Assembly: GCA_021160885.1 (NCBI GenBank)
Contig: JAGHBR010000181.1
Location: 1 to 35,681, forward strand
Reading direction: 5' to 3'
Origin: Caldisericaceae bacterium
GTDB lineage: Bacteria; Calditrichota; Calditrichia; Calditrichales; Calditrichaceae
DNA length: 35,681 nt
A program made the position numbers and the translations under genes. The stretch's first letter is position 1. Each line of letters starts with the position of its first letter. This document shows positions 1 through 7,924 of this stretch, one piece after another. The notes below the pieces were generated by a model. The model searched no databases. It was given only the letters and a program-made list of their open reading frames with translations, and was not told the origin of the DNA.

Positions 1-69
1 GTATCGACGGCTGGAACAATTCGACAAAGCCGATTCTATTTTCCATGCCTTATTAAAGCGAGCATTACC
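1..69 (+). repeat. 69-bp direct repeat, left copy at the window edge
   Basis: Bases 1-69 are identical to 491-559 (offset 490); identity ends at 70 versus 560. The right copy encodes residues 140-162 of the TPR/GWxTD protein. The left copy lies in a different frame relative to that gene: its matching frame runs on to a TGA at 92-94, while the gene's own frame has a TAA at 54-56 inside the copy. The offset is not a multiple of three, so the copy cannot extend the protein. It is either a partial duplication that breaks the gene start or an assembly artefact at a contig end. Confidence 0.95.
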
Positions 70-74
70 TGAAC

Positions 75-2120
75 ATGGTAATCAAAGCCGATGAAAACAA
101 TATTGAAGCCCATTATCAAATGGCTATTGCCGACCGGCAGGATGCTATTGGACGCGATCAGATATGGAAACGCATTATGTGGCGCAATTCCAAAAAGCAT
201 TTCTTAAAAGTTATTGAATTAGATTCAACGTACAAAGAAGTGTTTAACGAATTCGCTCATCTCAAACTTCAGCAGGAAGAATATGAAGACGCCATCAACC
301 TGTGCCTGAGACAATTGCGCATTAAGCCCAAAGCGCCCAATGCCCGTTATGACATTTTCCAGTTTTACGATTCCTTTCTCTACCATGGAGGCGAAACAGC
401 CATCATTCAAACACGTAACAAAGATAAATATCAGCTTAAATGGCTGAAACAAAGAAATGGCCCATACGATCAATATTTTTTAGGCGAAAAGTATCGACGG
501 CTGGAACAATTCGACAAAGCCGATTCTATTTTCCATGCCTTATTAAAGCGAGCATTACCGTTTCCCAAAGCGCCCATTTACCTGTCGCTGGTGCGCCTTT
601 ACTACCAGACGAATCAACCCGAAATTGCTGAAAAAACGTACTGGCAAGCAATTGACCAGTTAAAACAATTCTGGGAAATGCGTTTTGTGTTTGATGATAT
701 CAAATACATCATGACAGATCGCGATTTGCGTCAGCGTTTCAAATCGTTAAAAGCCGTCAAAGATTTTTACAGACGCTTTTGGAATAAACACAATCCCTTA
801 GGCAGTTTGCCTTACAATCCGCGCCTGGCTGAACACTATCGGCGTCTGATTAAAGCTGAAAAAGATTTCGTTTATGACCGTATCAGGCTGGAAATCAACA
901 ATCCCGACCGTCTTGGTGTTTTGAAACTGCCCCAGATTGTTTTACGAAACACTAAGTTCAATGACAAAGGTCTTGTTTACATTCGTTACGGCGAACCGGA
1001 TGACCGCGCCGTGGCTTTAAACGATGGTATGGCGTCTAATGAATCCTGGCTTTATTACCCAACAGCTTACAATCCTAAACTGATCTTCCATTTTGAAATT
1101 TCGGAGCATGCACCGCCCGGAGACTGGCGACTGGTACCAGTACCTTCGGATCGTAATATGCTTGAATCCAGACTGGGGTGGGATCCCACTTTAGACCGTT
1201 ATCTGTTTGCCAACAATGAACTGGAGGCTCGATCGGTACTACATGAACTGCGCATGAAGGCCGAAAATACCATTCCGGCTGCCATGGAAAGAGAACGCCC
1301 CACCTGGAGCGACACATTAAAACCGATTAACCTCAATCTTACCTCGGCTCGCTTTCGCTCGCAAAATTTAAAAAACGACTACCTGATTTGGGTGAGCATC
1401 GACCTGAACTCTGTAGACAATTTAACCAGCAATGAAGACACTATTTACATGGAAACCGGACTGGCTGTTTTCGATTCTACCTGGCAGCAATTAAAACGCT
1501 TTTTAAACGTTACTCCTGTCTTTTTAAAAGACACGGTTCATATTTTTCACAACCACTACATTTTGCCCTACACCTTTGAATCAGATCAGGACAAGCTCTA
1601 CCTTTCTACTCACGTTCGTAGCACCAAAGGGAAACAATTAGGTGGTTTCCGTTTTGCGCTTGACTCGCAACCTTTTGATCCCAAAGCCCTGAACATCAGT
1701 GATCTGGTTCTGGGACGTAAAATTGAGCCCTCTACCCAAAAGTCACCATATGTTTTTCACAACATGTTTATCGAGCCCAATCTCACTTTTAAATTTGACC
1801 GTGATCAACTGGTCTATTTGTATTTTGAGCTTTACAATTTAACGCTGAAAAATGGCCAAACGGAATATGAAATTACGCAAATTGTGCGTCCGGTTAAAAC
1901 AAAGAATTTATTTACTAACTTTAAACGATTACTTGGCATTGGCACAAAGGAGATTTTGATTACTCGTAATCAGGTAGGGGCATCACCTACAGCAGCCGAA
2001 TATTCAGCCTTTGATTTTTCAGCTTTGCCAACCGGCAAGAAGGAATTGGTAATTATGGTGAAGGATTTGAATAGCGGGCAAAAGGTGAGTAATAAAATAG
2101 AATTTGAGCTGGTAGATTGA
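75..2120 (+). CDS. TPR and GWxTD-domain protein, probably 5'-truncated
   Basis: This encodes a 681-residue protein. Residues 1-200 are helical and TPR-like, with alternating helix pairs such as the stretch around Y140-P162. Residues 225-360 match the GWxTD domain as I know it: an F-W-x-x-H-N-P start, then G-L-V-Y-I-R-Y-G-E-P-D-D at 299-310, and an E-S-W-x-Y-Y segment at 323-328. The C-terminal half is beta-rich. GWxTD proteins are typical of FCB-group and some other anaerobic bacteria; their function is not established. No signal peptide is visible, there is no Shine-Dalgarno sequence before the ATG at 75, and the protein starts in the middle of a TPR-like helix, so the true N-terminus is probably missing. 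The gene is convergent to the minus-strand operon and probably not part of it. Confidence 0.8.
   Translation: MVIKADENNIEAHYQMAIADRQDAIGRDQIWKRIMWRNSKKHFLKVIELDSTYKEVFNEFAHLKLQQEEYEDAINLCLRQLRIKPKAPNARYDIFQFYDSFLYHGGETAIIQTRNKDKYQLKWLKQRNGPYDQYFLGEKYRRLEQFDKADSIFHALLKRALPFPKAPIYLSLVRLYYQTNQPEIAEKTYWQAIDQLKQFWEMRFVFDDIKYIMTDRDLRQRFKSLKAVKDFYRRFWNKHNPLGSLPYNPRLAEHYRRLIKAEKDFVYDRIRLEINNPDRLGVLKLPQIVLRNTKFNDKGLVYIRYGEPDDRAVALNDGMASNESWLYYPTAYNPKLIFHFEISEHAPPGDWRLVPVPSDRNMLESRLGWDPTLDRYLFANNELEARSVLHELRMKAENTIPAAMERERPTWSDTLKPINLNLTSARFRSQNLKNDYLIWVSIDLNSVDNLTSNEDTIYMETGLAVFDSTWQQLKRFLNVTPVFLKDTVHIFHNHYILPYTFESDQDKLYLSTHVRSTKGKQLGGFRFALDSQPFDPKALNISDLVLGRKIEPSTQKSPYVFHNMFIEPNLTFKFDRDQLVYLYFELYNLTLKNGQTEYEITQIVRPVKTKNLFTNFKRLLGIGTKEILITRNQVGASPTAAEYSAFDFSALPTGKKELVIMVKDLNSGQKVSNKIEFELVD
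491..559 (+). repeat. 69-bp direct repeat, right copy inside the TPR gene
   Basis: Perfect copy of window bases 1-69, lying in the TPR-like region of the GWxTD gene and in frame there (residues 140-162). The flanks differ on its right side; its left side cannot be compared because the other copy is cut by the window edge. Confidence 0.95.
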
Positions 2121-2124
2121 ACAA

Positions 2125-2182
2125 TAAGAGTGTAAGGGTATAAGGGTGTAAGGGTTAAGGGTAAGTAAGTAAGTAAGTAAGT
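2125..2182. repeat. Simple repeat: degenerate TAAGGG units, then GTAA x5
   Basis: Starting five bases after the GWxTD stop codon, units of the form (g)TAAGGG(t) recur with variable spacing. From 2161 they give way to five consecutive GTAA tetramers ending near 2181. The track is G/T/A-rich on the plus strand with almost no C. It is probably a slippage-prone spacer repeat; no function is implied. Confidence 0.85.
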
Positions 2183-2283
2183 GCTGAATTGGAATGGTTG
2201 TATATTGGACATATCCAAAGTGAGACAATGTTAAAAAGGCAACTTGAATCACAAAAGCTGAGGGATGTGCTTGTTTCGTGAAA

Positions 2284-2333
2284 ATCCCCCCTTCAGTTCC
2301 CCCCTTAGTAGGGGGGGAAACTAAAAAGGGGGA
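2284..2333. repeat. Nested C-run/G-run inverted repeat
   Basis: The outer arms are ATCCCCCCTT (2284-2293) and an A-rich GGGGGAT arm (2323-2333). The inner arms are AGTT followed by six C (2295-2304) and seven G followed by AAACT (2311-2322). The arms pair imperfectly into a long hairpin. Short intergenic palindromes of this C-run/G-run kind are common in bacterial genomes. Lying between two convergent genes it could help end transcription, but neither side has a convincing long T-run. Confidence 0.65.
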
Positions 2334-2741
2334 TAAAAAAGGTTCATAAATATATTTCATACTAAATTCTTAAAAAATGAGCATCAATTGCAAAGGGAAG
2401 GGAGAACCGCAGTGCTGGCTGGTAAGAATTAACCTTAAAGTGTGGAACCCTTCCCTGCGGGCAGGGGAGAGTGACCGAGACGCAGGCAAAGGTTGCTTTA
2501 GGGTAATTTAACAGAGTTTAAAACAAAAATTATTCAACATCATATTTATTTTTACATCTGAGTCCCCCATTAATTTCCTCCGATCCAGAACGGTGAAAAG
2601 GTATTTCGGATTTCGAAATTCGAGTTTCGAATTTTTTAATCTTTGGGATGGTCGATGCAACAAACAAAGCAAAAAAACTCATTCAAAGCTCAACATTCAA
2701 AATTTAAAATTTCTTAAGTCCTGGATTTTTTAAAAAAAGTT

Positions 2742-4058
2742 CTAAAATCGATTGATGAGATCAACTGGACTGAAATTCTGCTGTAAATCCAATAATTCGT
2801 CACTAATTTTTTGCAGGCGTTTGTACAAAGCCTGTTCATAAATTTGATCAACCATGCCGATTATTTTTTCTGCATCCAGGTTCAGGTCAAATCCGGCCAT
2901 CATGGAATAAACGCCAAAGGGCCAGGAAAAAATCAATTCTTTCATCTTTCCCTTAAATGGCAATACAAGATCGCCAATTTGAAGTTCCTGTAACCGTCTG
3001 CCATTCCCCTCCTGTTCAGAATGAAAGGGAATGACAATTGATGGTTTACCAGTTAGCAAAACCTCCATCATGGAGCCATAACCACCGTGGTGAATCACCA
3101 GATCGCTTTTACGAATGGCTGAAAGACCATCTACCCAATCCACAAAAAGAACATTGGTTGACCGACCGTTTAGACTTTTAGCCGGTACTAGACCACCAGT
3201 AGAAACCAGTACTCTGAAATCACGCCTGTCAAAAACATTCAGGATGGCTTCAAAAAACTGTTGCTGTCCAAAACGATTAGCCCCACCGCCTGCTGTTACA
3301 TAAATGTTTGGAACATCAGCCGGATGCTCAAAAAATGGAATTCGATGATCAACTACGGAATTTTCAGTCAAAGGGCCACAATGGAGAACATATTTTTTAT
3401 CATTGTCCAATGGTTCAATTTTTTGAGAAGCAGGAATTAAATAAAGATCGCCGCGCAACAAGTCTTCCGCTTTTTGCACATCGCTAATAGCCAGTTTTTC
3501 CAACAGATGTTCAAATGGTTCCACAGCGTGGGGTTCCACCATTTTGGGCGGTTGTTCCATCCACCAGAAAAACTGCGGATCAGGTGGGAATCCGGCCAAT
3601 CGTGTAATTTGCACAACGGGCAATGAAAATTTTTTGCCGAGCAAATAGGTTAAAAAATGCGTATCCCCAATTAAAAGATCGGGTTTAAATTGTTCTACAA
3701 TTTTATTTAATTTTTTAAAACGGCGGTTTACAATAGATCTGGATAGGTATTGATCGCGCGGCACCTGATAAGCAAGTCCGGAAAACATGAGAAAAACCGG
3801 CATTTTTTCCGGAGGATCAATCATTTTAATGCGCGGCCAAAAGGGCTTTTTAAACTGGAATTTAAAAAACTTTTCCTTTCTGGTATCCAGTAAAAAAGTA
3901 TTAATACCGGCTTCAATACCTTCCTGATAATGTTTGTTTTCTAATACAAGTGCAACCTGAGCTCCGGCTGCTCTCAATTTTTTAGCCAGATAAATGCAGC
4001 GGCTCACGTGTCCGCGTCCGCCACCATGATCGCTGGGAAGTAGCAAAATACGTTTCAT
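2742..4058 (-). CDS. GT1 (UGT/CrtX/MGT-like) glycosyltransferase
   Basis: About 438 residues with a GT-B fold. The N-terminus has a nucleotide-sugar glycosyltransferase start with a G-G-G-R-G-H loop. The C-terminal donor site carries H-H-G-G-Y-G-S followed by E-x-L-x-x-G-K-P and a P-F-H-S-E-Q-E-G-N block, the signature of UGT-like GT1/MGT enzymes that use UDP-sugars on small lipophilic acceptors. I place the start at the ATG at 4058, one base after the stop of the dikinase gene; a TTG at 4070 would also be open but has no ribosome-binding site. It is the last gene of the operon. Neighbouring prenyl-chemistry genes make a lipid or terpenoid acceptor plausible, as with zeaxanthin glucosyltransferase CrtX, but the acceptor is inference. 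Confidence 0.8.
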   Translation of the reverse strand: MKRILLLPSDHGGGRGHVSRCIYLAKKLRAAGAQVALVLENKHYQEGIEAGINTFLLDTRKEKFFKFQFKKPFWPRIKMIDPPEKMPVFLMFSGLAYQVPRDQYLSRSIVNRRFKKLNKIVEQFKPDLLIGDTHFLTYLLGKKFSLPVVQITRLAGFPPDPQFFWWMEQPPKMVEPHAVEPFEHLLEKLAISDVQKAEDLLRGDLYLIPASQKIEPLDNDKKYVLHCGPLTENSVVDHRIPFFEHPADVPNIYVTAGGGANRFGQQQFFEAILNVFDRRDFRVLVSTGGLVPAKSLNGRSTNVLFVDWVDGLSAIRKSDLVIHHGGYGSMMEVLLTGKPSIVIPFHSEQEGNGRRLQELQIGDLVLPFKGKMKELIFSWPFGVYSMMAGFDLNLDAEKIIGMVDQIYEQALYKRLQKISDELLDLQQNFSPVDLINRF

Positions 4059-4059
4059 G

Positions 4060-6540
4060 CTACTGTACAACCTCTTTCAATATCTCAACTGTACCCGTTT
4101 GACCGTTCACTTTAATCCATTGTCCTGTTCTAATTTTTAACGTGGCATCCTTTACAGCCGCAACCATGGGAATGCTAAATTCTCTGGCAATAATGGCCCC
4201 ATGCGAAAGCGCGCCACCGATTTCAGTTACAATTCCTCCGGCCATAGCCATTAATGGCGTCCAGCCTGGATTGGTTGCCCTGGTAATTAAAATGTCGCCA
4301 GGCATGAATTGATTGCTCTGCGTTTGTGCGTCTAAAACTACACAGGCCCGGCCTTCGGCAATTCCGGCGCTGCAGGGTAACCCAACCAATGCATGGCCAC
4401 TTTTTTCTTCCTCAAAAACAGGCAGCCATTTCTGTCCAATTTGCTTAATTCTAAATGGCTGGGGCTCTCGTAAATATTTTTCTCGTTCTGCTTTTCTTTG
4501 TTTAACTAAAAACAAAACATCCTCTTTTTGCAACTTATTGGCAAAAATTTGTCGTAGTTCTTCAATCCGAACAAAGAAGATATCTTCTTTGTTATCAAGA
4601 TATTGGAAGCTGATTAAAATTAATTGCTGTCTTAAAAAATCCAGCCACTTAAGAATTTTTTGTTTAAGAGATTCACGGTAAAAACTAAAATATTCTGCTT
4701 TATTAAGCAAGTGATTAAACAAAAATTTTCTAACTTTTTTACCATCTTTTTCTAATTCTTGTTGAAAAATTTTGATCATCTTTCGGCGGTCAGCCTCTGT
4801 TTGCTTGTATTGTTTATTCATCGAATAATAACCATCTGCAGCGGAAACGTAGCTTTTTAAAGTATTAAAGATGTAATTCAAATCTTCGCGCCAACGCGGA
4901 TAGCTTATCTCGAACTCATGTAAAGCAGCATAACCAAACCCTTCTATGAACAAGTTGAGTTCTTTTTTCAAAACATCAGTCTCTGGTAAATTCTGCCACC
5001 AGGTCATCAACTCGTCTGCTTCTTTAGTAATAAAAATGTTTCGGTAACGTTCATTCTCGCTAATCCAATGGGCAATTTCCCACAGAGCCAGAGTTGGTTT
5101 TACGCTTTCTACCTGTCCAATGCCCTGCAGTAACTTACTGGCATCAACTTCTTTGTTTTTGAAAGTTTCATGGCAAAATTTATCTAATAACTGATAGTAA
5201 AGTTCAGCCAGAATAGTTGCGCTCACATGAATTTTCATAAGTGTGTTTAATATTTTAATGATCTGTCTCAAACTTTGGCCGGGTTTTAATGACTTTTGTG
5301 TTTGTCTGAACTCTCTAAATTTTTTTTCTTGCCAGTTTAAAACCTTTTGAATTTTCCCTGGTAATTGGCGGCTAAAATTAAGCAGGCGCGCCAGCAGCCA
5401 GCCAAATTTTAAAGCACTTAGCCCGTTTTGCCATTTGCTTCGTCCTTTAATCAGGTAATTGCTCAGGTAAAAACTGTTAATCAGCTTTTGATAAGCATTA
5501 TGGTTAAAATAAACCAAACCATGATAAACTGTAAAAAGCCGTTTTTCCGCTAATCGAATACCTGCTCTTTTTAAAAAGAAATGATAAGCGTTGTTGGTCA
5601 TTGGTTCCAGAATGCTCCAGCTAAAAGGCGTTACAACGTCCGGAATGACCTCACCCACATTTTCACGAGTCCAGAGAATGGTGTTTTTTAAGGTTGTCAC
5701 CGGTCTGAATTGCAGAAAATAAAATTGCTGATTAGCATAAGCCCACTCCACATCCACCGCCTCACCGGCCAGCTTTTCCAGGCGTAGTATTTCTTCAACA
5801 AAACCATTTAAATTTTTTACAGAAAAGTTCTCTGGCAAAAAGTCATCCCTCTTAAGCGGGTCAATTTTTAATTGCTGAGGCGTAACCTGACCGCTGACTA
5901 ACTGTTCGCCCAGGCCCTGGACATACTCAATAATCAATTCATTATTGCCCGTAGGCTCCGGATTTCCGGAAAAGGCTACGCCGGCAAATTCTGCCGCCAA
6001 CATTTCCTGCAAAATGACAGCCATCCCCAATTCAGGAAAGTTCAGCTGGTGTTTTAAGATGTACTGCCAGCCGCCCGGTTCAAATATTGAAGCCCATACT
6101 TTTTTAATGGCCGTCCAGATTGCCGTAACTTCAATTGGAACGTTTAAAACCGTGCTAAATTGACCGGCGTAGGAGTGTGTCTGGCTATCTTCACTGAGAG
6201 CAGAAGAACGCACTGCAAGATAACTGATTCCTCTTGCCTGCCATTGCTCAATTAGTCCTTCGAGTTCAGCTTTTAAATCAAACTCCAATTCCAAGGTAAG
6301 AATATGGTTCTGAATTTTTTGCAGTAATTCTTGTAAGTCTGCGCTCTTATTTAACCAATTAGCTTTAAGTGTTTTCAGTTCGGGCAGCCGGACAATTTTT
6401 CGTTCAAAAGCAGAAGCACACAAAACTTTGGTAAGCGGTACATTAAATCCCCAGTTTAATAAACGGTTTAGATTCACCGCTTTAGCGCCAAATTCCCGTA
6501 CCGATTTGACTTGCTTAAGGTCAAAAATTTTTCTACTCAT
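4060..6540 (-). CDS. PEP-synthase/rifampicin-phosphotransferase-like dikinase
   Basis: 826 residues, close to the size of rifampicin phosphotransferases. Three parts are visible. First, an N-terminal PPDK ATP-grasp domain (F-G-x-K-A-x-x-L start, R-S-S-A-L-S-E-D, A-G-Q-F, and the L-Q-F-R-P-V-T end). Second, a long variable middle domain opening with W-T-R-E-N-V-G-E-V, as in the Rph-like group. Third, a C-terminal PEP-utiliser swivelling domain with G-G-A-L-S-H-G-A, giving catalytic histidine H780. Such enzymes split ATP to AMP and Pi and pass a phosphate through the histidine to pyruvate, rifampicin or another acceptor. There is no PEP/pyruvate TIM-barrel, so ordinary PEP synthase activity is unlikely. 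It overlaps the CrtC-like gene by 8 nt. The substrate is unknown; a prenyl alcohol or lipid intermediate is possible. Confidence 0.8.
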   Translation of the reverse strand: MSRKIFDLKQVKSVREFGAKAVNLNRLLNWGFNVPLTKVLCASAFERKIVRLPELKTLKANWLNKSADLQELLQKIQNHILTLELEFDLKAELEGLIEQWQARGISYLAVRSSALSEDSQTHSYAGQFSTVLNVPIEVTAIWTAIKKVWASIFEPGGWQYILKHQLNFPELGMAVILQEMLAAEFAGVAFSGNPEPTGNNELIIEYVQGLGEQLVSGQVTPQQLKIDPLKRDDFLPENFSVKNLNGFVEEILRLEKLAGEAVDVEWAYANQQFYFLQFRPVTTLKNTILWTRENVGEVIPDVVTPFSWSILEPMTNNAYHFFLKRAGIRLAEKRLFTVYHGLVYFNHNAYQKLINSFYLSNYLIKGRSKWQNGLSALKFGWLLARLLNFSRQLPGKIQKVLNWQEKKFREFRQTQKSLKPGQSLRQIIKILNTLMKIHVSATILAELYYQLLDKFCHETFKNKEVDASKLLQGIGQVESVKPTLALWEIAHWISENERYRNIFITKEADELMTWWQNLPETDVLKKELNLFIEGFGYAALHEFEISYPRWREDLNYIFNTLKSYVSAADGYYSMNKQYKQTEADRRKMIKIFQQELEKDGKKVRKFLFNHLLNKAEYFSFYRESLKQKILKWLDFLRQQLILISFQYLDNKEDIFFVRIEELRQIFANKLQKEDVLFLVKQRKAEREKYLREPQPFRIKQIGQKWLPVFEEEKSGHALVGLPCSAGIAEGRACVVLDAQTQSNQFMPGDILITRATNPGWTPLMAMAGGIVTEIGGALSHGAIIAREFSIPMVAAVKDATLKIRTGQWIKVNGQTGTVEILKEVVQ

Positions 6541-7492
6541 TTAAGAACATCTCTTCGCCAAAAATTTCTACTTTTTCTCTGGTTTTAGTAGTAGCTAACC
6601 AGCGTTTACGGAAATATTGTCCATTGGTTAGCCATCCAGCAAGCCATTTCAATGATTTCTTTTGCACGGCAATTCCAGCCATCACTTCAATGATCTTCAT
6701 CGGTAAAGAAAAGATTCCAGGTGCAGTTGACACCATAAAACGTAAATCATCGATGATTTTTACTTCATTTAGAAAAAAATCAAATTGTCCCAAAACGCCG
6801 TTAATAGATATGTTCTGAGAACTAAAATCAATCTTTGCTTTTTCATCCACAGCGATGCTTTCTTTCCCGCATTTGACTAAAATATTGGAAAACCTTCCTT
6901 TCGCATCTTTAACTTTTCCAGCAATGATTAATTCATCATGCCATTTGATTTTAGCCCACAACCAGTAAGCCAGCTCCTTTTTCAAATTAATATTGCCACT
7001 GTTTGAATCCAGATATCCCATTCCATCGATGGTCGTATGATTAATTTCCTTTTCACCAGTTCCGGAATAGGTCATTTTTCCTGCGGCTCTGGCCAACGGC
7101 ATGAACAATTTCCATTGAAACGATTTGTTTGATTCTTCTTTAAATAATTCCAGATTTAATGGCAAACCTTCAACTTTTGGATGCTTTAACTCCAGTTGAA
7201 TCTGCACCTGCCCGGAAACAAATTCAAGAAATGCTTGCTGATCTTTAATTTCAAATCTTAATCTCAGATTAGTTTGTACTTCAATCAGAAAAGGGCTCGG
7301 GCGTTGAATGGCATCTTGCGGAATCACAAAAAAACGATGAAAAACTGGTTGATTCTGATAATAAACAAAGACATCAAAAATACAGATTTTAAATTGAGAC
7401 ATGAAAGGATGGGTGTGTAAGCTGAGAACAAGATCATAACCATCTCTTTGGTGCACATCAATGTAAAACCATTCGAAAAATAGCTGATTCAT
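6533..7492 (-). CDS. Lipocalin-like protein resembling carotenoid 1,2-hydratase (CrtC)
   Basis: 319 residues, beta-rich, no signal peptide. The N-terminal F-F-E-W-F-Y-I-D (5-12) with D-G-Y-D-L-V and H-T-H-P-F (26-30) matches the opening of the CrtC/AttH lipocalin-like superfamily. G-M-G-Y-L-D-S-N-S-G-N (157-167) followed by Y-W-L-W-A-K-I (176-182) matches its G-Y-h-D-h-N-w-G block, from memory. The Tyr and Asp of that core are kept; the flanking His and Trp are not, so hydratase activity is uncertain. Start: ATG at 7492 with AAGGA five bases upstream. It sits between a DUF2809 gene and the dikinase gene, in the same operon as a prenyl diphosphate synthase and a UbiA enzyme. A role in isoprenoid modification or binding is inference. 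Confidence 0.55.
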   Translation of the reverse strand: MNQLFFEWFYIDVHQRDGYDLVLSLHTHPFMSQFKICIFDVFVYYQNQPVFHRFFVIPQDAIQRPSPFLIEVQTNLRLRFEIKDQQAFLEFVSGQVQIQLELKHPKVEGLPLNLELFKEESNKSFQWKLFMPLARAAGKMTYSGTGEKEINHTTIDGMGYLDSNSGNINLKKELAYWLWAKIKWHDELIIAGKVKDAKGRFSNILVKCGKESIAVDEKAKIDFSSQNISINGVLGQFDFFLNEVKIIDDLRFMVSTAPGIFSLPMKIIEVMAGIAVQKKSLKWLAGWLTNGQYFRKRWLATTKTREKVEIFGEEMFLNE

Positions 7493-7513
7493 TGCAATCC
7501 TTTTAAAATTAAT

Positions 7514-7924
7514 TTACCTAGAAACAGGAATTTTGGTTTTGATTTTTTTCAGCCACCACCAGCCCAGCCAGGCTCCCAGAACATAGTAAATAAAATCACT
7601 CCAGACAAACGTTGTGCCCAGCACAACCTTTCCCAAATAAAAAGAACGCAACCAGGTCAAAAAGGGCGGATGCCAGAGCTGTGCAAATTCCAGCAAACTG
7701 GTAATCAGGAGAACTGTAACGGCGATGGATTTTTCTGACCACTGTAGATTAATAAAGGCGGCTATCATGCACCAGAAGGTAACATAAAGCAGGCCGCCCA
7801 GGGAATCATTTACCCAATGGGCCAGCGGGCCCTGGTAGGCTTTGGTTAAAAATCCAATGGGCGTAATAACCAAAACAGATAGACCCAGGGCAAATCGAAT
7901 TTTTAAAAGTGAATTACTCAACAT
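7514..7924 (-). CDS. DUF2809-family integral membrane protein
   Basis: 136 residues with four or so hydrophobic helices. The block E-F-A-Q-L-W-H, then L-R-S-F-Y-L-G-K-V-V-L-G and F-V-W-S-D-F-I-Y-Y-V-L-G-A, is the typical C-terminal signature of DUF2809, a small-protein family distantly similar to VanZ-like proteins. The function is not known. I choose the ATG at 7924, which overlaps the sulfotransferase stop by 11 nt, an overlap also seen at other junctions here; the upstream TTG at 7954 would extend well into the neighbour. Translational coupling with the sulfotransferase is likely. Confidence 0.7.
   Translation of the reverse strand: MLSNSLLKIRFALGLSVLVITPIGFLTKAYQGPLAHWVNDSLGGLLYVTFWCMIAAFINLQWSEKSIAVTVLLITSLLEFAQLWHPPFLTWLRSFYLGKVVLGTTFVWSDFIYYVLGAWLGWWWLKKIKTKIPVSR

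Larger units (their letters stand above)
2121..2741. other. Convergent intergenic spacer, repeat-rich, no gene seen
   Basis: This 621-bp spacer lies between the ends of two convergent genes. It holds a T-A-A-G-G-G/G-T-A-A simple repeat (2125-2182), a C/G-run inverted repeat (2284-2333), a small GC hairpin (2453-2466), a run of T-T-C-G-A-A-rich near-repeats around 2605-2632, and an A/T-rich stretch with repeated T-T-C-A-A-A-A-T-T words around 2690-2716. Open frames here consist of low-complexity residues (Leu/Thr/Tyr/Pro) read through the simple repeat, so I do not call a gene. Confidence 0.75.

Noticed and set aside
2125..2182. Telomere-like or CRISPR-like repeat
   Set aside because: Units are short, irregular and have no unique spacers; it is a simple slippage repeat in a spacer.
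2019..2360. Minus-strand open frame of 113 residues over the spacer
   Set aside because: It reads through the TAAGGG/GTAA simple repeat and part of the GWxTD gene; the residues are low-complexity Leu/Thr/Pro/Tyr with no domain or ribosome-binding site.
2453..2466. Rho-independent terminator for the GWxTD gene
   Set aside because: The CCCTGC/GCAGGG hairpin has only six paired bases and no T-run after it.
4060..6540. Housekeeping PEP synthase (PpsA) or PPDK
   Set aside because: The C-terminal PEP/pyruvate TIM-barrel is absent and domain order is ATP-grasp, variable domain, histidine domain as in Rph-like proteins.
7514..7924. VanZ-family glycopeptide-resistance protein
   Set aside because: The L-G-K-V-V-L-G and F-x-W-S-D-F-x-Y-Y-x-L-G signature fits DUF2809 better; no other resistance genes are near.
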